Of a stretch of 64,000 bases of DNA, positions 12,000 to 24,400 are shown piece by piece. How positions within the stretch are numbered: the stretch's first letter is position 1; every line of letters begins with the position of its first letter. The stretch lies in NCBI GenBank assembly GCA_009363875.1, contig CM018695.1, forward strand, positions 62,615,433 through 62,679,432, in the 5' to 3' direction. The position numbers and the translations under genes are program-made. Origin of the DNA: Mikania micrantha. Its lineage: Eukaryota > Streptophyta > Magnoliopsida > Asterales > Asteraceae. Under the pieces are notes generated by a model. It worked only from the letters and a program-made list of their open reading frames with translations, was not told the DNA's origin and made no database searches.

Positions 12000-13756
12000 A
12001 TGTAACTACATTCTAAACAAAGGCTTGGGTTTAACAATGTATTTAGAATATGTTAACAATTGGTTTTAAATGTGGAGGCAAATGGAACAATTACAATACA
12101 AAGCTAAGTGACAAAATGCTAAGGATTTATAACATTTAATCTAGAACCTAAGTGTTACATTTAGAACCCCTTTTTTTTGTCACGACAATGATTTAATTAG
12201 AACATAAAGTCAATAACAAGGTGTGTTATCTTTAACCTAAGAGGTTTAAGGTTATTACAATCGATAACAAGTAGTCAGGGCCGAATGATGATCAAGACCT
12301 ATAAGCGTCGGCCAATGATTTGGCTAACACATACACACACACGAATTCATACGAACTTACAAACAACGTGAAATCAACACAGGATAGTGAAACCAACAAC
12401 AAGTGCAATCAAGAGCGCGTGCATTTCTGTTAGGCTAAGTCAACCCCAACAACCACAAGGTGAGTTCATATGCCCCTTTTACTTTAATCTTAACTGATTT
12501 AAAACTCTCGGGGCTGAGAAACATGCTTTACTTTTATTTACTTAAAAGTTTTGCTTACATTTTGTTAATACTTTGATTACATGATATTAAATTGCTTATT
12601 ATCATATATCTTTGTATGCATGCTTGTATGATCATATTATGACAGGGAAAAATAAGATGATGATGATATTATAATATCATAACTCATCAATACAATAGAA
12701 TAACATAGTTGTATGATTATCTCTTACAACACTTAGTTATTCTTACAAGAAATAACATAGAAACAATTACAAGGAACATGATGACATGATTACATGATGA
12801 CAAGAACAAAACATAAGAATGATATGAAGATAATGCATCTTCATTACATCATTCGATACAAGAGTTAAGTAAGTGTGATAAGACTAGTTCTTATAACACT
12901 TAACTTTACAATTCAACACATATTACAAGAGAACAAGGAACGTAGAATGATAATCATGATAACGTAATTTCATGATAACAACATCATTCACTCAATTAAT
13001 TAACATAATGTAATAAGACAAGTCTTATTTAACTTTGTTAATATCATGGAGAACATATGACAATGAGAACAAGAATACAAGTGAATACGATTACAATTAG
13101 TTACTATTGACCTGTTGCATTATATCACTTCAATCATGTGCCAAATTGTACAAGTTGATCATGTAAGCCCCTTTAATTCGCTGACCAGTTAGTTTGACGT
13201 GACTAAACCGACGATAGCATAGTGGTACCATAGGTTTGACAAACCTCTAGCTTGTAGGGCTAGTATGTTGATCGTATTGATTCATTAGCCGGTAACGTAT
13301 GACCGGTGACAGGGCTACCTCAAGTCAGGTTCTGGAAAGCGACACATGGTGATATTAATCTGCAGTGATAAGTAATTAATCCAGCGGAAATCCTATTGAC
13401 TAGTAGATTGAGAAAGTGATCTTCTCTCATGTTACACTACTAGTAATAGATTTTGTTGAGGACACTAGACATACAAAGTGATAGAGGTAAATCGGATGCA
13501 TTGAAATCTGATTAAGTGAGGATTTCAATGGATTCCTTTTAGGCTCTATGAACTATAGTTCAAGAACAAATTTCAAGCGGTTAACTAACACTCTTAATAT
13601 TTAAAAGTGTAACAACAGTTAACCCCCCCCAAATATAGAATAATACAAGAAACAGATTTAATAAATCTAATATCCTTAACTTATAATGGTTATCTAAAAT
13701 TCGGTTCGATAACAGAAATTACTTCATTATATTATTCTATACAAGTTATCACAGGT
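12000..13756. other. Non-coding distal part of LTR C
   Basis: AT-rich sequence with no gene. It includes the donor-like site at 12459/12460, a long tract of degenerate 'aatgatgatatgat/aacaatac' sequence (12600-13100) and the palindrome-like motif aggtttgacaaacct (13232-13246), which also occurs in the chromovirus LTRs at 48765-48779 and 57494-57508. Confidence 0.5.
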
Positions 13757-14551
13757 TGTAAAGACTAATAAAGGCTGATGCTCACCAAACTTCTTGTTTT
13801 GTCCAAGTATAGGAGCCTCTTTGAATAAACACCTTCGGAAGGAAGAAGTGATTCTTTGGAAGCAGCATTGCTTCCGAAGGATAACTGGTTCCTGCCGAAG
13901 GTTATACAAGACAACTGCTTCCGAGGAATCCTCTTATGCACTGAAGACAAAGACTTCCGAGGTTTATCCTCTGACAAAGACTGTAGCAGATTACTCTTAT
14001 GGTACAAAAGGTACTGACACAAGACATGTTGGTCTGAATAAAGATAGAGACAACATGTAATGAGTCAGATAAAGCACCTTACCTCTCCCATGCTACATTA
14101 AATGCAAAAGATCATCTGAAGCCTTGAAGATCAATAACATTAAATGTCTTTTGTATTTAGTAGTCTTTTGTAAAGTCAATGTCTATTAATGTAATGATTA
14201 TGAAAGAGTGTCTTAGCCTGTTAAGACACTCAACATACTAGAATAAGCTTTACTTTATGTACTTGTCTAGTATACCCAACTTGTATTCCTAAGTGTATAC
14301 GGTTGTAGCCTCGGCTATATAACCTCCCAATGTATGGTTGCTTGAAGTGTGCTTGCTTGTATACTTCCACTTTGAGAGAAATATATCCTTGAGCTTGAAT
14401 TATTCTTGTGTTCTTATTATTGTTCAAAGATTATTACTGTGTCATTTTGAGTGTAATTGTGAGATCATTCTAACAGAACATTCCGCATCTGTTAGAGTTA
14501 AGTAAGAAATACTTGTGAAGTGTTGTTTAGACTTAACAACCCGATCCTATA
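13757..14551 (+). repeat. 5' LTR of the Sirevirus
   Basis: 795 bp, starting TGTAAAGAC and ending CCTATA, not the canonical CA. It carries several CTTCGGAAG-type palindromes or half-sites in its first 220 bases (first at 13833-13841) and a TATA box TATATAA at 14316-14322, from which the genomic RNA presumably starts. It differs from the 3' LTR by three transitions: near 13857, near 14048 and near 14300. Confidence 0.95.
14316..14322 (+). promoter_or_regulatory. TATA box of the Sirevirus 5' LTR
   Basis: TATATAA in the 3' third of the LTR, the usual place for the U3/R boundary; transcription would begin about 30 bases downstream. The identical motif is in the 3' LTR. Confidence 0.6.
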
Positions 14552-14553
14552 AG

Positions 14554-14565
14554 TGGTATCAGAGC
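14554..14565 (+). promoter_or_regulatory. Primer binding site, initiator tRNA-Met
   Basis: tggtatcagagc, two bases after the LTR end, complementary to the 3' end of plant initiator methionine tRNA, the standard primer for copia minus-strand DNA synthesis. Confidence 0.9.
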
Positions 14566-14666
14566 TTGGCTCTTGAACTTGACTGACTAATTATCATCAA
14601 GTTACCAGTTCTATTTCTTATAAAATCTCATAGTCTTAACACTCATATTTTCTGTGTCTGTCTAAG

Positions 14667-17384
14667 ATGGCTGCTCTAAACAAACATGATACAGAAAATG
14701 GCACTCTCAACAAGCCACCGATGTTCACACCTGAAGATTTTGACACCTGGAAAGTCAGAATGGAAGGATTCATCAGGAATCAAGACTTTAAGCTTTGGAA
14801 ATCTGTTCTTGACGGTCCTTATGTTCCCACAATTGCTACGGCTGGAGCTGGAGGACCTGCAGTACCAAAAGATCCATCTATGTATTCAGACGAAGATTAC
14901 AAGAAGATGGAAGTTGACTCTAAAGCTCTCTGGCTCATTCAGATGTCAATACCTAACTCTATTATACATGCATTCAAGAAATGCAAGTCTGCTCAAGAAC
15001 TGTGGAACTCCTTGAAGCAGATGTATGAAGGTTCAGATGATGTCAAAGAGAACAAGAAAGATATGCTGAAACAAAAGTTTGAAAACTTTTGTCAACAAAA
15101 CAATGAAAATATGTCTTCACAGTACCTAAGGTATGTCCAACTTGTGAATGATTTGGCATCTGCAGGTGTAACTCTGGATAATCAAGACGTGCTCAGAAAA
15201 TTTCTGAGATCTCTTCCAAAGGCATGGAACATTTACTCGGTAACAATCAGAAGAACAGAAAATCTGAAGACTCTAACTCTGGGAGAGTTGTTCGGTATTC
15301 TCAGTGCCTATCAGATGGAACTGGATGCCCAAGAATCTAAAGTCTTCCATTCACCATCAGGTTCAGCTGCTCTTCATGCACCCATCAACAATCCTCCATA
15401 CCAGAATCATCAATCCATCAATCATCCTACCTTCACACCTGCTGTCACTTACACTGAAACCTCAACTTCATCAAACACATACACAAATCCTCTCACTAAT
15501 CCAATTCCACTACTAGCCTCTGGTCAAGGAGCTTTTATGGCTGAAGAAACCAACTACTTCCATCTGTGTCAAGAAGACTTAGATGGCATTCCTGCAGATG
15601 ATTTAGAGGAAATGGACATCAATTATCAGATGGCCATGATCTCCTATCGAGCAAAGAAGTTCTATCAGAGAACTGGAAGACAGTTTAAGAAGCACAATAT
15701 GAAAACTGGGTTTGGTCTAGACAAGTCCAAGCTTAAATGCTTTAATTGCCAACAGTTAGGACATTTTGCTAGAGAATGCAAGTCCACAGGAATTCAGCCA
15801 ACAACATCTGGGCAACCACTGCAAAGATCATCAAACTCAACAAACAATGCAAACATTGCAGAACAAGACTTTGCAGATTGGAGCTTTCAAGCTGAGGATA
15901 CCTCCATTTCCAACAGTGCTTTGATGGCAGATGACTCATCTTCCTCAAACAAGGTAAATAATAAAATGTGCTCACCTGAATGCTCAGAAACATTAACTAT
16001 TTATAAAAAGATAAATTCTCAACTCTGTAATGAGCTTGAGTCTTTACAAGTTGTCAAGGCAAATTTCTTTGAGGTTGAAAGAAATTACAAAGAAAAGGTT
16101 GATGAAATGGAGAAAACTATTTCAAGTTTAAAACATGAAGACACTAATAAACAGTGTCACATTAAAAATCTTTTAGAAAGACTAACCACTGCCAAGACTG
16201 AACTTGTATTGGCTGAGTCTTACAGAGACAAATTTCTAAGCCAAGGTGAAAAATATGAAAAACTTTTCAGGATGAGCAGCACAACTGAATTGGTAAATAA
16301 ACATATGGCTGGTTTGGGATATAACAAAGTAGAACCTCCATCTGCTTATACTTCCATAGCAGATGTTAGGTGTAAACCACTAGTTGATCTTGTGTATAAT
16401 GAGGTATTGGATATACACAAGGTGGTTCAAACGGATAATCTTTCTAATCCAAGTACCTCAACATGCTCAGATGAGGATGATATTTCTATTAAACCAGTAA
16501 AAGAAAAACAAGCTTTGAAAATTAAGAAACAAAATAAGAAAACTAAGAAACATTCAACAGTTTTTATCAAAGCTAAGACCACAGAAAATATCTCCTCAGA
16601 TGAGTATGTGACTTGCCTGTCTGACAAGTCAAAAAGAGGTAGATCAATGGAGAGAAAGATCAATTCTCCAGGGAAACAGGCAAAGTCTAAGACTAACAAG
16701 TATGTTGGAACATCCAAATCATCACTCTTTGAGGATCAAAGCTCAGACTTCGTTAAAGGGAATAAGAAGCCAAACTCTCCAAACAGTCAAATTATATGTC
16801 TGATGTGCGGTGAAAAGAATCATTTTGCTGCTGATTGCTTCTATAATCCAAGAAGCAGAATTTCCTCAAAATCACAGGGAAGAGGAAGAAAGAATAGTTG
16901 GAGTAAGTCATCTACTTCCTCGGAAGAACAGAGAAGAAATCCAGTCAAGAAGGTATCGGAAGCAAGTACATCCAATAACAGGAAGAAACAAAACAAAAGG
17001 GCTTCCGAAAAGAATGCTTTTGAAGCAAAGAAAAAGGAAGCTTCCGAAAGAAAAGGAACCTCGGAAGCTCATCAAAGGAATGCTTTCAACAAACAAAAGA
17101 AATCATCTTTCTTCGGAAGAAGAGCATCGGAAGCAAAGAAAAGGGAAGCTTCCGATAGAAAAGGAAAAGTAGCTTCCGATGACTATCAAAAGAAACAAAG
17201 TCTTCCGACAACTCAAAAGACAAAACAAGCATGGATGAAGAAGGAATCAACTGATAAGCCATCACCCACATCAGAAGCAGCCACATCATCTGTCCCACCT
17301 AGGATGATGTCAAAGAAATTTACTTACAATGATGCAAATGGTAAACCCAAGACCACATGGGCTTGGGTTCCCATCAGAAACTAA
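14667..17384 (+). CDS. gag: Sirevirus Gag polyprotein, 905 aa
   Basis: Structural protein forming the virus-like particle and packaging genomic RNA. The start ATG (aagATGgc) has a good plant context and is the first long frame after the primer site. The N-terminal part carries the copia gag core: FDTWKVRMEGFI near residue 30, ALWLIQMSIP near 90, and LRKFLRSLPKAWN near 175. There are two CCHC zinc knuckles, residues 358-371 (CFNCQQLGHFAREC) and 711-724 (CLMCGEKNHFAADC). Between them is a coiled-coil-like acidic stretch, and after the second a Lys/Ser/Glu-rich tail of about 180 residues. The length and second knuckle fit Sireviruses, whose Gag is longer than in other copia elements. It ends with a UAA that is in frame with pol. 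About ten TTCGGAAG/CTTCCGAA sites fall in the tail (16916-17212), so the coding sequence doubles as a repeat array. Apparently intact. Confidence 0.95.
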   Translation: MAALNKHDTENGTLNKPPMFTPEDFDTWKVRMEGFIRNQDFKLWKSVLDGPYVPTIATAGAGGPAVPKDPSMYSDEDYKKMEVDSKALWLIQMSIPNSIIHAFKKCKSAQELWNSLKQMYEGSDDVKENKKDMLKQKFENFCQQNNENMSSQYLRYVQLVNDLASAGVTLDNQDVLRKFLRSLPKAWNIYSVTIRRTENLKTLTLGELFGILSAYQMELDAQESKVFHSPSGSAALHAPINNPPYQNHQSINHPTFTPAVTYTETSTSSNTYTNPLTNPIPLLASGQGAFMAEETNYFHLCQEDLDGIPADDLEEMDINYQMAMISYRAKKFYQRTGRQFKKHNMKTGFGLDKSKLKCFNCQQLGHFARECKSTGIQPTTSGQPLQRSSNSTNNANIAEQDFADWSFQAEDTSISNSALMADDSSSSNKVNNKMCSPECSETLTIYKKINSQLCNELESLQVVKANFFEVERNYKEKVDEMEKTISSLKHEDTNKQCHIKNLLERLTTAKTELVLAESYRDKFLSQGEKYEKLFRMSSTTELVNKHMAGLGYNKVEPPSAYTSIADVRCKPLVDLVYNEVLDIHKVVQTDNLSNPSTSTCSDEDDISIKPVKEKQALKIKKQNKKTKKHSTVFIKAKTTENISSDEYVTCLSDKSKRGRSMERKINSPGKQAKSKTNKYVGTSKSSLFEDQSSDFVKGNKKPNSPNSQIICLMCGEKNHFAADCFYNPRSRISSKSQGRGRKNSWSKSSTSSEEQRRNPVKKVSEASTSNNRKKQNKRASEKNAFEAKKKEASERKGTSEAHQRNAFNKQKKSSFFGRRASEAKKREASDRKGKVASDDYQKKQSLPTTQKTKQAWMKKESTDKPSPTSEAATSSVPPRMMSKKFTYNDANGKPKTTWAWVPIRN
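17382..17384 (+). promoter_or_regulatory. Single UAA stop separating gag and pol in one frame
   Basis: gag and pol share a frame and are separated only by this UAA (context aac TAA ctc act). The five codons between it and the first possible pol start contain no AUG in frame; the only nearby AUG (17398) is in another frame. Pol expression would therefore need read-through of the stop, internal initiation or another bypass. It could also be a single inactivating mutation of a fused gag-pol frame. Confidence 0.6.
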
Positions 17385-20300
17385 CTCACTTCTGGTCATG
17401 TGCAGGGACAGCAGGAATCAAAAGGCAACTTGTGGATAGTTGACAGTGGCTGCTCCAGGCACATGACAGGCAACAAGACCCTCTTGCACAAATATGAACC
17501 ATTCTTTGGCGGGTCTGTTGCTTTTGGAAGTGATCCAGTAGGAGGTTATATAACAGGTAGAGGCACAATCACAAATGGTAAGGTAAGCTTTGAGAATGTA
17601 CATTTTGTAAAAGAACTTAACTACAATTTACTAAGTGTATCACAGGTGTGTGATCAAAAGCATAACATGTTGTTTACTGAGCATGAATGCATTGTCCTGA
17701 AACCAGGATTTGTGATACCAAATGATCAAATTCTACTCAGAGCTCCAAGAAGAAATAACATGTATATGCTAGATATGAGCACAGCTGCACCTTTTAGTAA
17801 TATAAGCTGCTTTGTCTCAAAAGCTTCACTTGATGAATCATCACTTTGGCATAGAAGACTTTGTCATGTAAACCTCAAAAATATGAATAAACTGGTCAAA
17901 AATAATTTAGTAACTGGTTTACCAACAAAAGAATTCATATGTGTTGATAAATGTGTTGCATGCTTAAAGGGTAAGCAGCACAAGTCATCTCATTATGCCA
18001 AAGAGATAAATTCAATTACCACAGTCCTTCATTTACTACATATGGACTTGTTTGGTCCCACAAGTGTTAAAAGTCTTGGTAGAAAATCATACTGCTTGGT
18101 GGTTACTGATGATTTCTCTCGGTATACCTGGGTGTTTTTCTTAAATACCAAGGATGAAACTGCCGAAATCCTAAAGTCATTTATACTTAGGGTGGAGAAT
18201 GAAAGTGACCATCATGTAAAAATAATCAGGTCAGATCAAGGAACAGAATTCAAGAATCATGTTTTAAATTCTTTTTGTGAATCTAAAGGTATCACAAGAC
18301 AATTTAGTGCTCCTAGAACTCCACAACAAAATGGTGTCGCTGAGAGAAGGAATAGGACACTAATTGAGGCTGCAAGAACCATGTTGTCTGATGCCAAACT
18401 TCCAATAACTTTTTGGGCAGAAGCAGTCAACACTGCCTGTTATGTCCAAAATAGAATATTGGTAGTTAAGTCACATGGCATGACTCCTTATGAAATTTGG
18501 CATAAGAGAAAGCCATTCATTGGATTTCTCAAACCATTTGGATGTCAATGCACCATCTTGAATACTAAAGATTACTTAGCCAAGTTTGCTGAGAAATCAG
18601 CAGAGGGCTACTTTGTTGGGTACTCTTCAAATGCTAAAGCGTATAGAGTATACATCAAAGCATCCAGAGTTATTGAAGAGTCTGCAAATGTTCAGTTCAA
18701 TGAACATACTCTCAATAAACCTGGAACCGGCCCTGATTGGTTGTTTGATCTTGATAGTTTTACATCTGCATTTAATCTGGTGAAAGAGTATGTTCCAGTT
18801 TCACAGTCAGCTACCACAGACACCTCCAAAGGCTCAAGAGAAGATGACTTTCGTGTTGAACTGCCAATAGCTTCAAGACAAAACTTGGCAGAATCCACTT
18901 CAACACAAAATGATGTGTCACAGTCTGAGACAATCAACACATCTCAGGCAGGTCCCTCAATTGAAGTTGCTTCTAATTCACAACATCAAGAAGAAGTAGG
19001 AAGTCCTTCAGCAGAGGAAAATTCTCTGGAAACCACTACTCCCAGAGAAAACCAACCCACAACAGTCCAAACTTTGAATCCACATGATCTGCCAGAAATC
19101 CAGCTTGAGGTAGTTCTTCCTAACCTTGAGTCACTCAACGTGGATGAATCTTCTCAACTGGATGTGATTCCAAGGACTCAAATTCACAGCACTCATCCAG
19201 TTGAAAACATCATTGGCAATGTAGAAGAAGGTGTCAGAACTAGAAGCTCTATGCATGAAGCAAATGTTTGCTTGTTTTCTTGCTTTCTATCCCAAATAGA
19301 GCCTAAGAAGGTTGCAGAGGCTTTAAAAGATAACAGTTGGGTAGAAGCTATGCAAGAAGAGCTTCTTCAGTTTCAAAGACAAGGAGTTTGGAAAACTTGC
19401 CCTTTGCCTAAAGGAAAGTATGCCATTGGAACCAAATGGGTGTTCAGAAACAAGAAAGATGACAAAGGTGTTGTCATCAAGAACAAAGCAAGATTGGTTG
19501 TTCAGGGATACACTCAAGAGGAAGGCATTGACTATGATGAAGTCTTTGCACCTGTTGCCAGAATTGAAGCTATTAGAATATTTTTGGCATTTGCAGCTGC
19601 AAAAGATTTCAAAGTGTTTCAGATGGATGTTAAAAGTGCCTTTCTTTATGGAAAAATTGATGAAGAAGTATATGTGTGCCAACCTCCAGGATTTGAAGAT
19701 CCAAAGTTTCCTGATCATGTCTGTAAGCTTGATAAGGCTCTTTATGGGTTGCATCAAGCTCCCAGAAAATGGTATGAAACTTTATCTTCTTTTCTGTTGG
19801 CAAACAAATTCAAGAGAGGAACAATTGATAAAACTCTCTTTTTCAAGAAGTCTAATCAACATATCATGCTAGTTCAAATCTATGTTGATGACATTATCTT
19901 TGGTTCTACTAATGAATCTCTCTGCAAGGAGTTTGAATCACTAATGAAATCCAAATTTGAGATGAGTTCAATGGGAGAACTCACCTTCTTTCTTGGATTA
20001 CAAGTGAAACAAACTCCTACAGGGATTTTCATTAGTCAATCAAAATATGTCAAGGACATTCTTGAAAGATTCAAGCTTTCTGATTGCAAAGCTCTGGGAA
20101 CTCCTATGTCCAAAACAACATCACTTAGCCCTGATCTTGAGGGGGAGGATGTTGATCAGCACCAGTACAGAGCAATGATAGGCTCTTTGATGTATCTCAC
20201 AGCAAGCAGGCCAGATATCATGTTTGCAACTTGTGTGTGTGCAAGATTTCAGGCTAATCCCAAAGTCTCTCATATGCTGTCTGTAAAAAGAATCTTTAGA

Positions 20301-20825
20301 TACCTCAAAGGAGCACCAAGTCTAGGATTATGGTATCCTAGAAATGAAGACTTCCAGTTCATGGCTTATACAGACAGTGATTATGGGGGTTGCAACATCA
20401 GCAAGAAATCCACATCAGGAGGATGTCAATTTCTTGGATCCAGGATTGTGTCTTGGCAATGCAAGAAACAGTCATGTGTTTCTACTTCTACTGCAGAGGC
20501 TGAATATATAGCTGCTTCTAGCTGCTGTGCACAAGTCATCTGGATCCAGAATCAGATGAAGGATTATGGAGTAGATCTGTTCAATACTCCTATTCAGATA
20601 GACAATTCCAGTGCAATCTCCATCACCAATAATCCTGTCAAGCATTCCAAGACCAAGCACATTGACATCAGATACCATTTCATCAGAGATTGTGCAGAAA
20701 AGAAGTTGATTCATTTGGTCAAAGTTGATTCAGAAAACAATTTGGCAGATCTCTTCACAAAGGCGTTTGATGAAGGAAGATTCAGGTACTTAATAACATC
20801 CATTGGGATGATCAACTTTGAATAA
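17385..20825 (+). CDS. pol: Sirevirus Pol polyprotein (PR-IN-RT-RNase H)
   Basis: The frame is open from the codon after the gag stop (17385); a conservative non-AUG start would be 17400. Residues are numbered from 17400. The aspartic protease has D15-S-G (WIVDSGC). Integrase has a zinc-binding H-H-C-C region from about 151 (WHRRLCH ... CVACLKGK), and a D,D(35)E catalytic triad at D216 (HMDLFGP), D279 (SDQGTEF) and E315 ([11 protein letters not shown]). Reverse transcriptase has [11 protein letters not shown] and the YVDD active site at 828-831. RNase H has [21 protein letters not shown] and [15 protein letters not shown]. Integrase before RT is the copia order. All catalytic residues are present and no stop or frameshift interrupts 1141 codons. 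This supports a functional enzyme set, provided the upstream UAA is bypassed. Confidence 0.95.
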   Translation, partial: LTSGHVQGQQESKGNLWIVDSGCSRHMTGNKTLLHKYEPFFGGSVAFGSDPVGGYITGRGTITNGKVSFENVHFVKELNYNLLSVSQVCDQKHNMLFTEHECIVLKPGFVIPNDQILLRAPRRNNMYMLDMSTAAPFSNISCFVSKASLDESSLWHRRLCHVNLKNMNKLVKNNLVTGLPTKEFICVDKCVACLKGKQHKSSHYAKEINSITTVLHLLHMDLFGPTSVKSLGRKSYCLVVTDDFSRYTWVFFLNTKDETAEILKSFILRVENESDHHVKIIRSDQGTEFKNHVLNSFCESKGITRQFSAPRTPQQNGVAERRNRTLIEAARTMLSDAKLPITFWAEAVNTACYVQNRILVVKSHGMTPYEIWHKRKPFIGFLKPFGCQCTILNTKDYLAKFAEKSAEGYFVGYSSNAKAYRVYIKASRVIEESANVQFNEHTLNKPGTGPDWLFDLDSFTSAFNLVKEYVPVSQSATTDTSKGSREDDFRVELPIASRQNLAESTSTQNDVSQSETINTSQAGPSIEVASNSQHQEEVGSPSAEENSLETTTPRENQPTTVQTLNPHDLPEIQLEVVLPNLESLNVDESSQLDVIPRTQIHSTHPVENIIGNVEEGVRTRSSMHEANVCLFSCFLSQIEPKKVAEALKDNSWVEAMQEELLQFQRQGVWKTCPLPKGKYAIGTKWVFRNKKDDKGVVIKNKARLVVQGYTQEEGIDYDEVFAPVARIEAIRIFLAFAAAKDFKVFQMDVKSAFLYGKIDEEVYVCQPPGFEDPKFPDHVCKLDKALYGLHQAPRKWYETLSSFLLANKFKRGTIDKTLFFKKSNQHIMLVQIYVDDIIFGSTNESLCKEFESLMKSKFEMSSMGELTFFLGLQVKQTPTGIFISQSKYVKDILERFKLSDCKALGTPMSKTTSLSPDLEGEDVDQHQYRAMIGSLMYLTASRPDIMFATCVCARFQANPKVSHMLSVKRIFRYLKGAPSLGLWYPRNEDFQFMAYTDSDYGGCNISKKSTSGGCQFLGSRIVSWQCKKQSCVSTSTAEAEYIAASSCCAQVIWIQNQMKDYGVDLFNTPIQIDNSSAISITNNPVKHSKTKHIDIRYHFIRDCAEKKLIHLVKVDSENNLADLFTKAFDEGRFRYLITSIGMINFE

Positions 20826-21427
20826 ATGTACTGACAAGGAATAAATAATTCTTCGGAAGATAAACTTAACTTATCTTCCGATGAGTAACTACTCAGCAGA
20901 AGATAGGTTAAGTCTTCGGAAGCATTATTTCTTCCTTAGTCGGAAGATCTCACACTTCAGAAGCTAAATTACCTTCTGAAGTAATACTCTTCCGATACAT
21001 TATCTTCGGAAGCATAGGCTTCTCAAGGTACTCTTCAGAAGAAAGTGTCTTCCAAAGAACATTTTGCCTAATGAATTATCTAACATTTCAGAAGCAGTGC
21101 TTCCGACAGTATAAATTTTATACTTCGGAAGCACATCTCTTCTGAACACTTTTGGTCTAATAAACTCCACTTTTGGTCTAATAAGCTGCTTTCGAAAGTC
21201 ACTTCTTCGGAAGCAACTCAGTCAGAGAAAATTAATTGTGAAACCAGCTGTCTTCGGAAGACCTTTTTCTGACATCCGGATCTCAAATTTAATGTGTCTA
21301 TATATTAAATGCTGAAATCCGAAGGTATATAAAGGTCTCCCGCTCATTCGCATTTTCACAAACCGTTTCACTTTGAAATCTTCCTTTCTTTGAACTCCCA
21401 ATTTGTGCCCTAAAATCACAAACTGCC
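20826..21427 (+). repeat. pol-ORF3 spacer with CTTCGGAAG palindrome array
   Basis: Non-coding 602 bp spacer. The perfect 9 bp palindrome-like word CTTCGGAAG occurs six times (20851, 20914, 21004, 21123, 21205, 21252), with many one-mismatch variants (cttcagaag, cttccgata, cttctgaag) in between, roughly one per 40 bases. Clusters of conserved palindromes in Sirevirus non-coding regions have been described as a genus trait; this word is the version found here. The 3' end leads into the AUG of ORF3. Confidence 0.85.
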
Positions 21428-24400
21428 ATGGATCTTCATGCTTTCAAACCTGCTCACAATGTACCTGCGGAGTTATCAGCAGAGCATGATATCGACTTCG
21501 CACCGATCATCTCCTTTCTTCAAAGGAGCAGGTATTTCTTTGCGCTAACCATTCAGCCCCTGGTGTATGAATCTCATCACCAACAGTTCTGGGCATCTTG
21601 TTCTGTCTCTTCGTCTCCCAATGGTCGGTCTCTTGAAGCCACCATTGATGCTCATCCCATTGCTATCACTGTGGAAACCATCTGTCGGCATCTTAAATTC
21701 AATGATGCCGGTGGAAGGGTCTCTTTCACTAAGGATGAGGTAGCATCGACATTTAAGTCGATGGGGTACGAAGGTCCTCTCCCTTCAACAACCTATTTGA
21801 AGGGTAGAGTGTCCTATAATTACAAGTACCTCATACATGTGTTTTTACATTGTCTTTCAAATAAATCTGGTGGTTGGGACCAAGTTCCATCTGATTTAGC
21901 TTCGGCTATTCATGGCTTGGTTTCTAATCAACTGTTTAATTTTTCTGCTTTTATTTTTAATAATTTGGTTGACAACATCACGTCACCAAAGAAGTTTTGT
22001 ATGTATCCCAGGTTTTTGCAACACCTTTTTAATGAAGAGTTGGGAGCTTCCCTTTCTCTAACTGGGAATACTTACAAAATGCCCTTGGTCTCTTCCAAGA
22101 TTTTTGTGCAACTCAAGAAGAAGAGTGCTCAGTTCTCTGGGACATTCACTCCTCTTCTTTCCTCTATGGAGTCCCCTGCTCCAGAAGGTGACAGCTCTGT
22201 TAACCCCACAGATGCTGAACCCACACCTTCCACTTGTGTTCCTCACCCCAAAAAAGTCACTTACAAACGCAAACGAAACCCTGTGCAACTTTCTACAGTT
22301 GTTCAGGCTCCTTCTACTGAACCCAAACAGAAAAAGGTTAAAAGAACTGCTCAGGGCACAGTTCTACCTAAGGTGAAAGCCACACCCCTTGTTTATCCAC
22401 AGGTTCTTCCTTTGAAACCTGTGGTTGCCCTTAACCAGCCTGAAAGCCCTCAGCTTATGTCACAAAACATAACTGAGAATATTCAAAGGGATGCACCCAT
22501 CATTGAGTTTGCTTCTCATGAAGCAACTTCATTAGATCAGAGACTGTCTCCCAAGTCTCCAGGTTCGTATCATCCAGAAATGCCCCCCTCCCATACCATC
22601 ACCCAGGCTCAAGGAACCTCTGCTCTAGCTGTGGAGGAACCACTCTCTCCCACTACCCAAACTTTAATGAGAGTGGTGACACAGTTACAAGCTCGGTTCC
22701 CTGACCCAGAGCCTATTCAATCAGAGGTTGGCCCCAGTAGTTCTGAAGGGGTCAATGCAGGTGAGGCTGCCACTACTGTTGATCTTAATAAAGATCCACA
22801 GGACAGTGGTACAGGCAATATGACCTCACCTGCGGCAACCTATGTTGGGGAGGACTTCTTTGAGGTTCTTCTCAATGAAGGGAATCCAGGGTGCCAAGAA
22901 CCCACATCTGGTGGTGGAGGTGCAGGAGCTCGGCTCAGGACTCCATCGCCCCATGATTCTACTCCGGTAGAGGAGGGCACATCCACACAGGAATTGACGG
23001 CTACAATAACTTCCCTCCAAGCCAGGGTAGCTCAGTTGGAAGCTGAGGTGGCTACCCTGCGGTTTGAGATTCAGACCAAAGAAGCAACCATTCTGGATCT
23101 CAGGAGGCGTCCACCTGTTCTTCTGCATCCGTTTCATCCTGATCCTGCTACTACCACTCTTACCTCCCCTGATGCTACCAAAAAGGGGGAGAATATACCA
23201 ACTGCAGAGTCAGGATCAGAAGCAAGAGAAGAGGAGGGTGCACAGGAAGTTAATCCATCCTTAGTCACTTTGACTGCTGAATGGGATGACTTCTTGGGTA
23301 CTTATTTTCAAGATTCTTCTTCTACTTCCTCTTCTTCTGCTTCTGAGGATACAAGGGAGGTTGCCAAAGAGACTGAACAGCAAACATCAAATGTCTCTTT
23401 GGAACCTCAGTCCCCTCTTGGGACTAAGTCTCCTTCTGAGACTGCAGCTCAGGTTGCCATGGAAGACACCACACAAGAAGAACCAATTTCCATGAAATCT
23501 GTGTCCCCTTCTGGGACAGAAGCTGCTGAAGCTCTCTCTTCCTCTCCTGAGCCCTTTGTGGAATCTAATAAGGAATCATCTAAGGGGATTGGTCAACTGG
23601 AGGAGACAGTGAATGCTGAGGTTAATTCCAAAGCTGCAGCTGCCTCCGAAGGCCCAGTCATCCTGGATGTTTCCTCCACAGAGGAGCTACATGCCGATGA
23701 ACCAGTTGGTGAGGATACAGAAGAAATCTCCTCTGGGGCAAAAATAACTGCTGATGACAAAGGAAAAAGAAAGCTAACCCCAGAGGAGGAAGCAGAACAG
23801 GAGGAGAGAAGGCCAAAGAAAATAAAGGGCCGGCCAAATACCTCTCTAGATGAAGAGCGAGCTAGACTCTCTGCTTTGCTCGAAGAAAGAGGTTATGACT
23901 TTGATGAAGTCATCAACTGGTCGGTACCTAGAATGGCTGCCGAGCTGGACAAGGTGCAGCAGCAAGAACAAGTTGTTGCTGCATCAAAGGCTCTGAGTGT
24001 ACTTACAAAGAAGCAAAAAGAAAAGGCCTACAGAGACAAGAACAAGGCCTTTCTCTTGGAATATGGCTTCCATGCTCGGCAGCTAGGCCCAATGAAGAAC
24101 TCAACCATGGACATGCATATCAGAGATATAAAAGCTAAAGTTGCCAGAGGTGAGTTACCTTCAATTGAACAAATAAGGGCAAGAAAGGAAAGCCTAATGA
24201 GAGGCTTAGGTTTAGGGGGAGGAGCTACAATAGAATTTCCTCTCTCTGGTGCAGGGATCAGAGAGGGAGAAGAAGTAATGTGTGGGGAAGTAACAAAAGC
24301 AATGTTCCCCAACATGTTCCCCCTAAATCCTAAAGAAGAACCAATATCTCCTCCATCAAGTCCAAGTATGGATAACATGCCAATCTCCTCAGTTTTCAAA

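Noticed and set aside
13765..14060. ORFs repeated at 13765-14060 and 25073-25368
   Set aside because: They are the same chance frames in the two LTRs of the Sirevirus.
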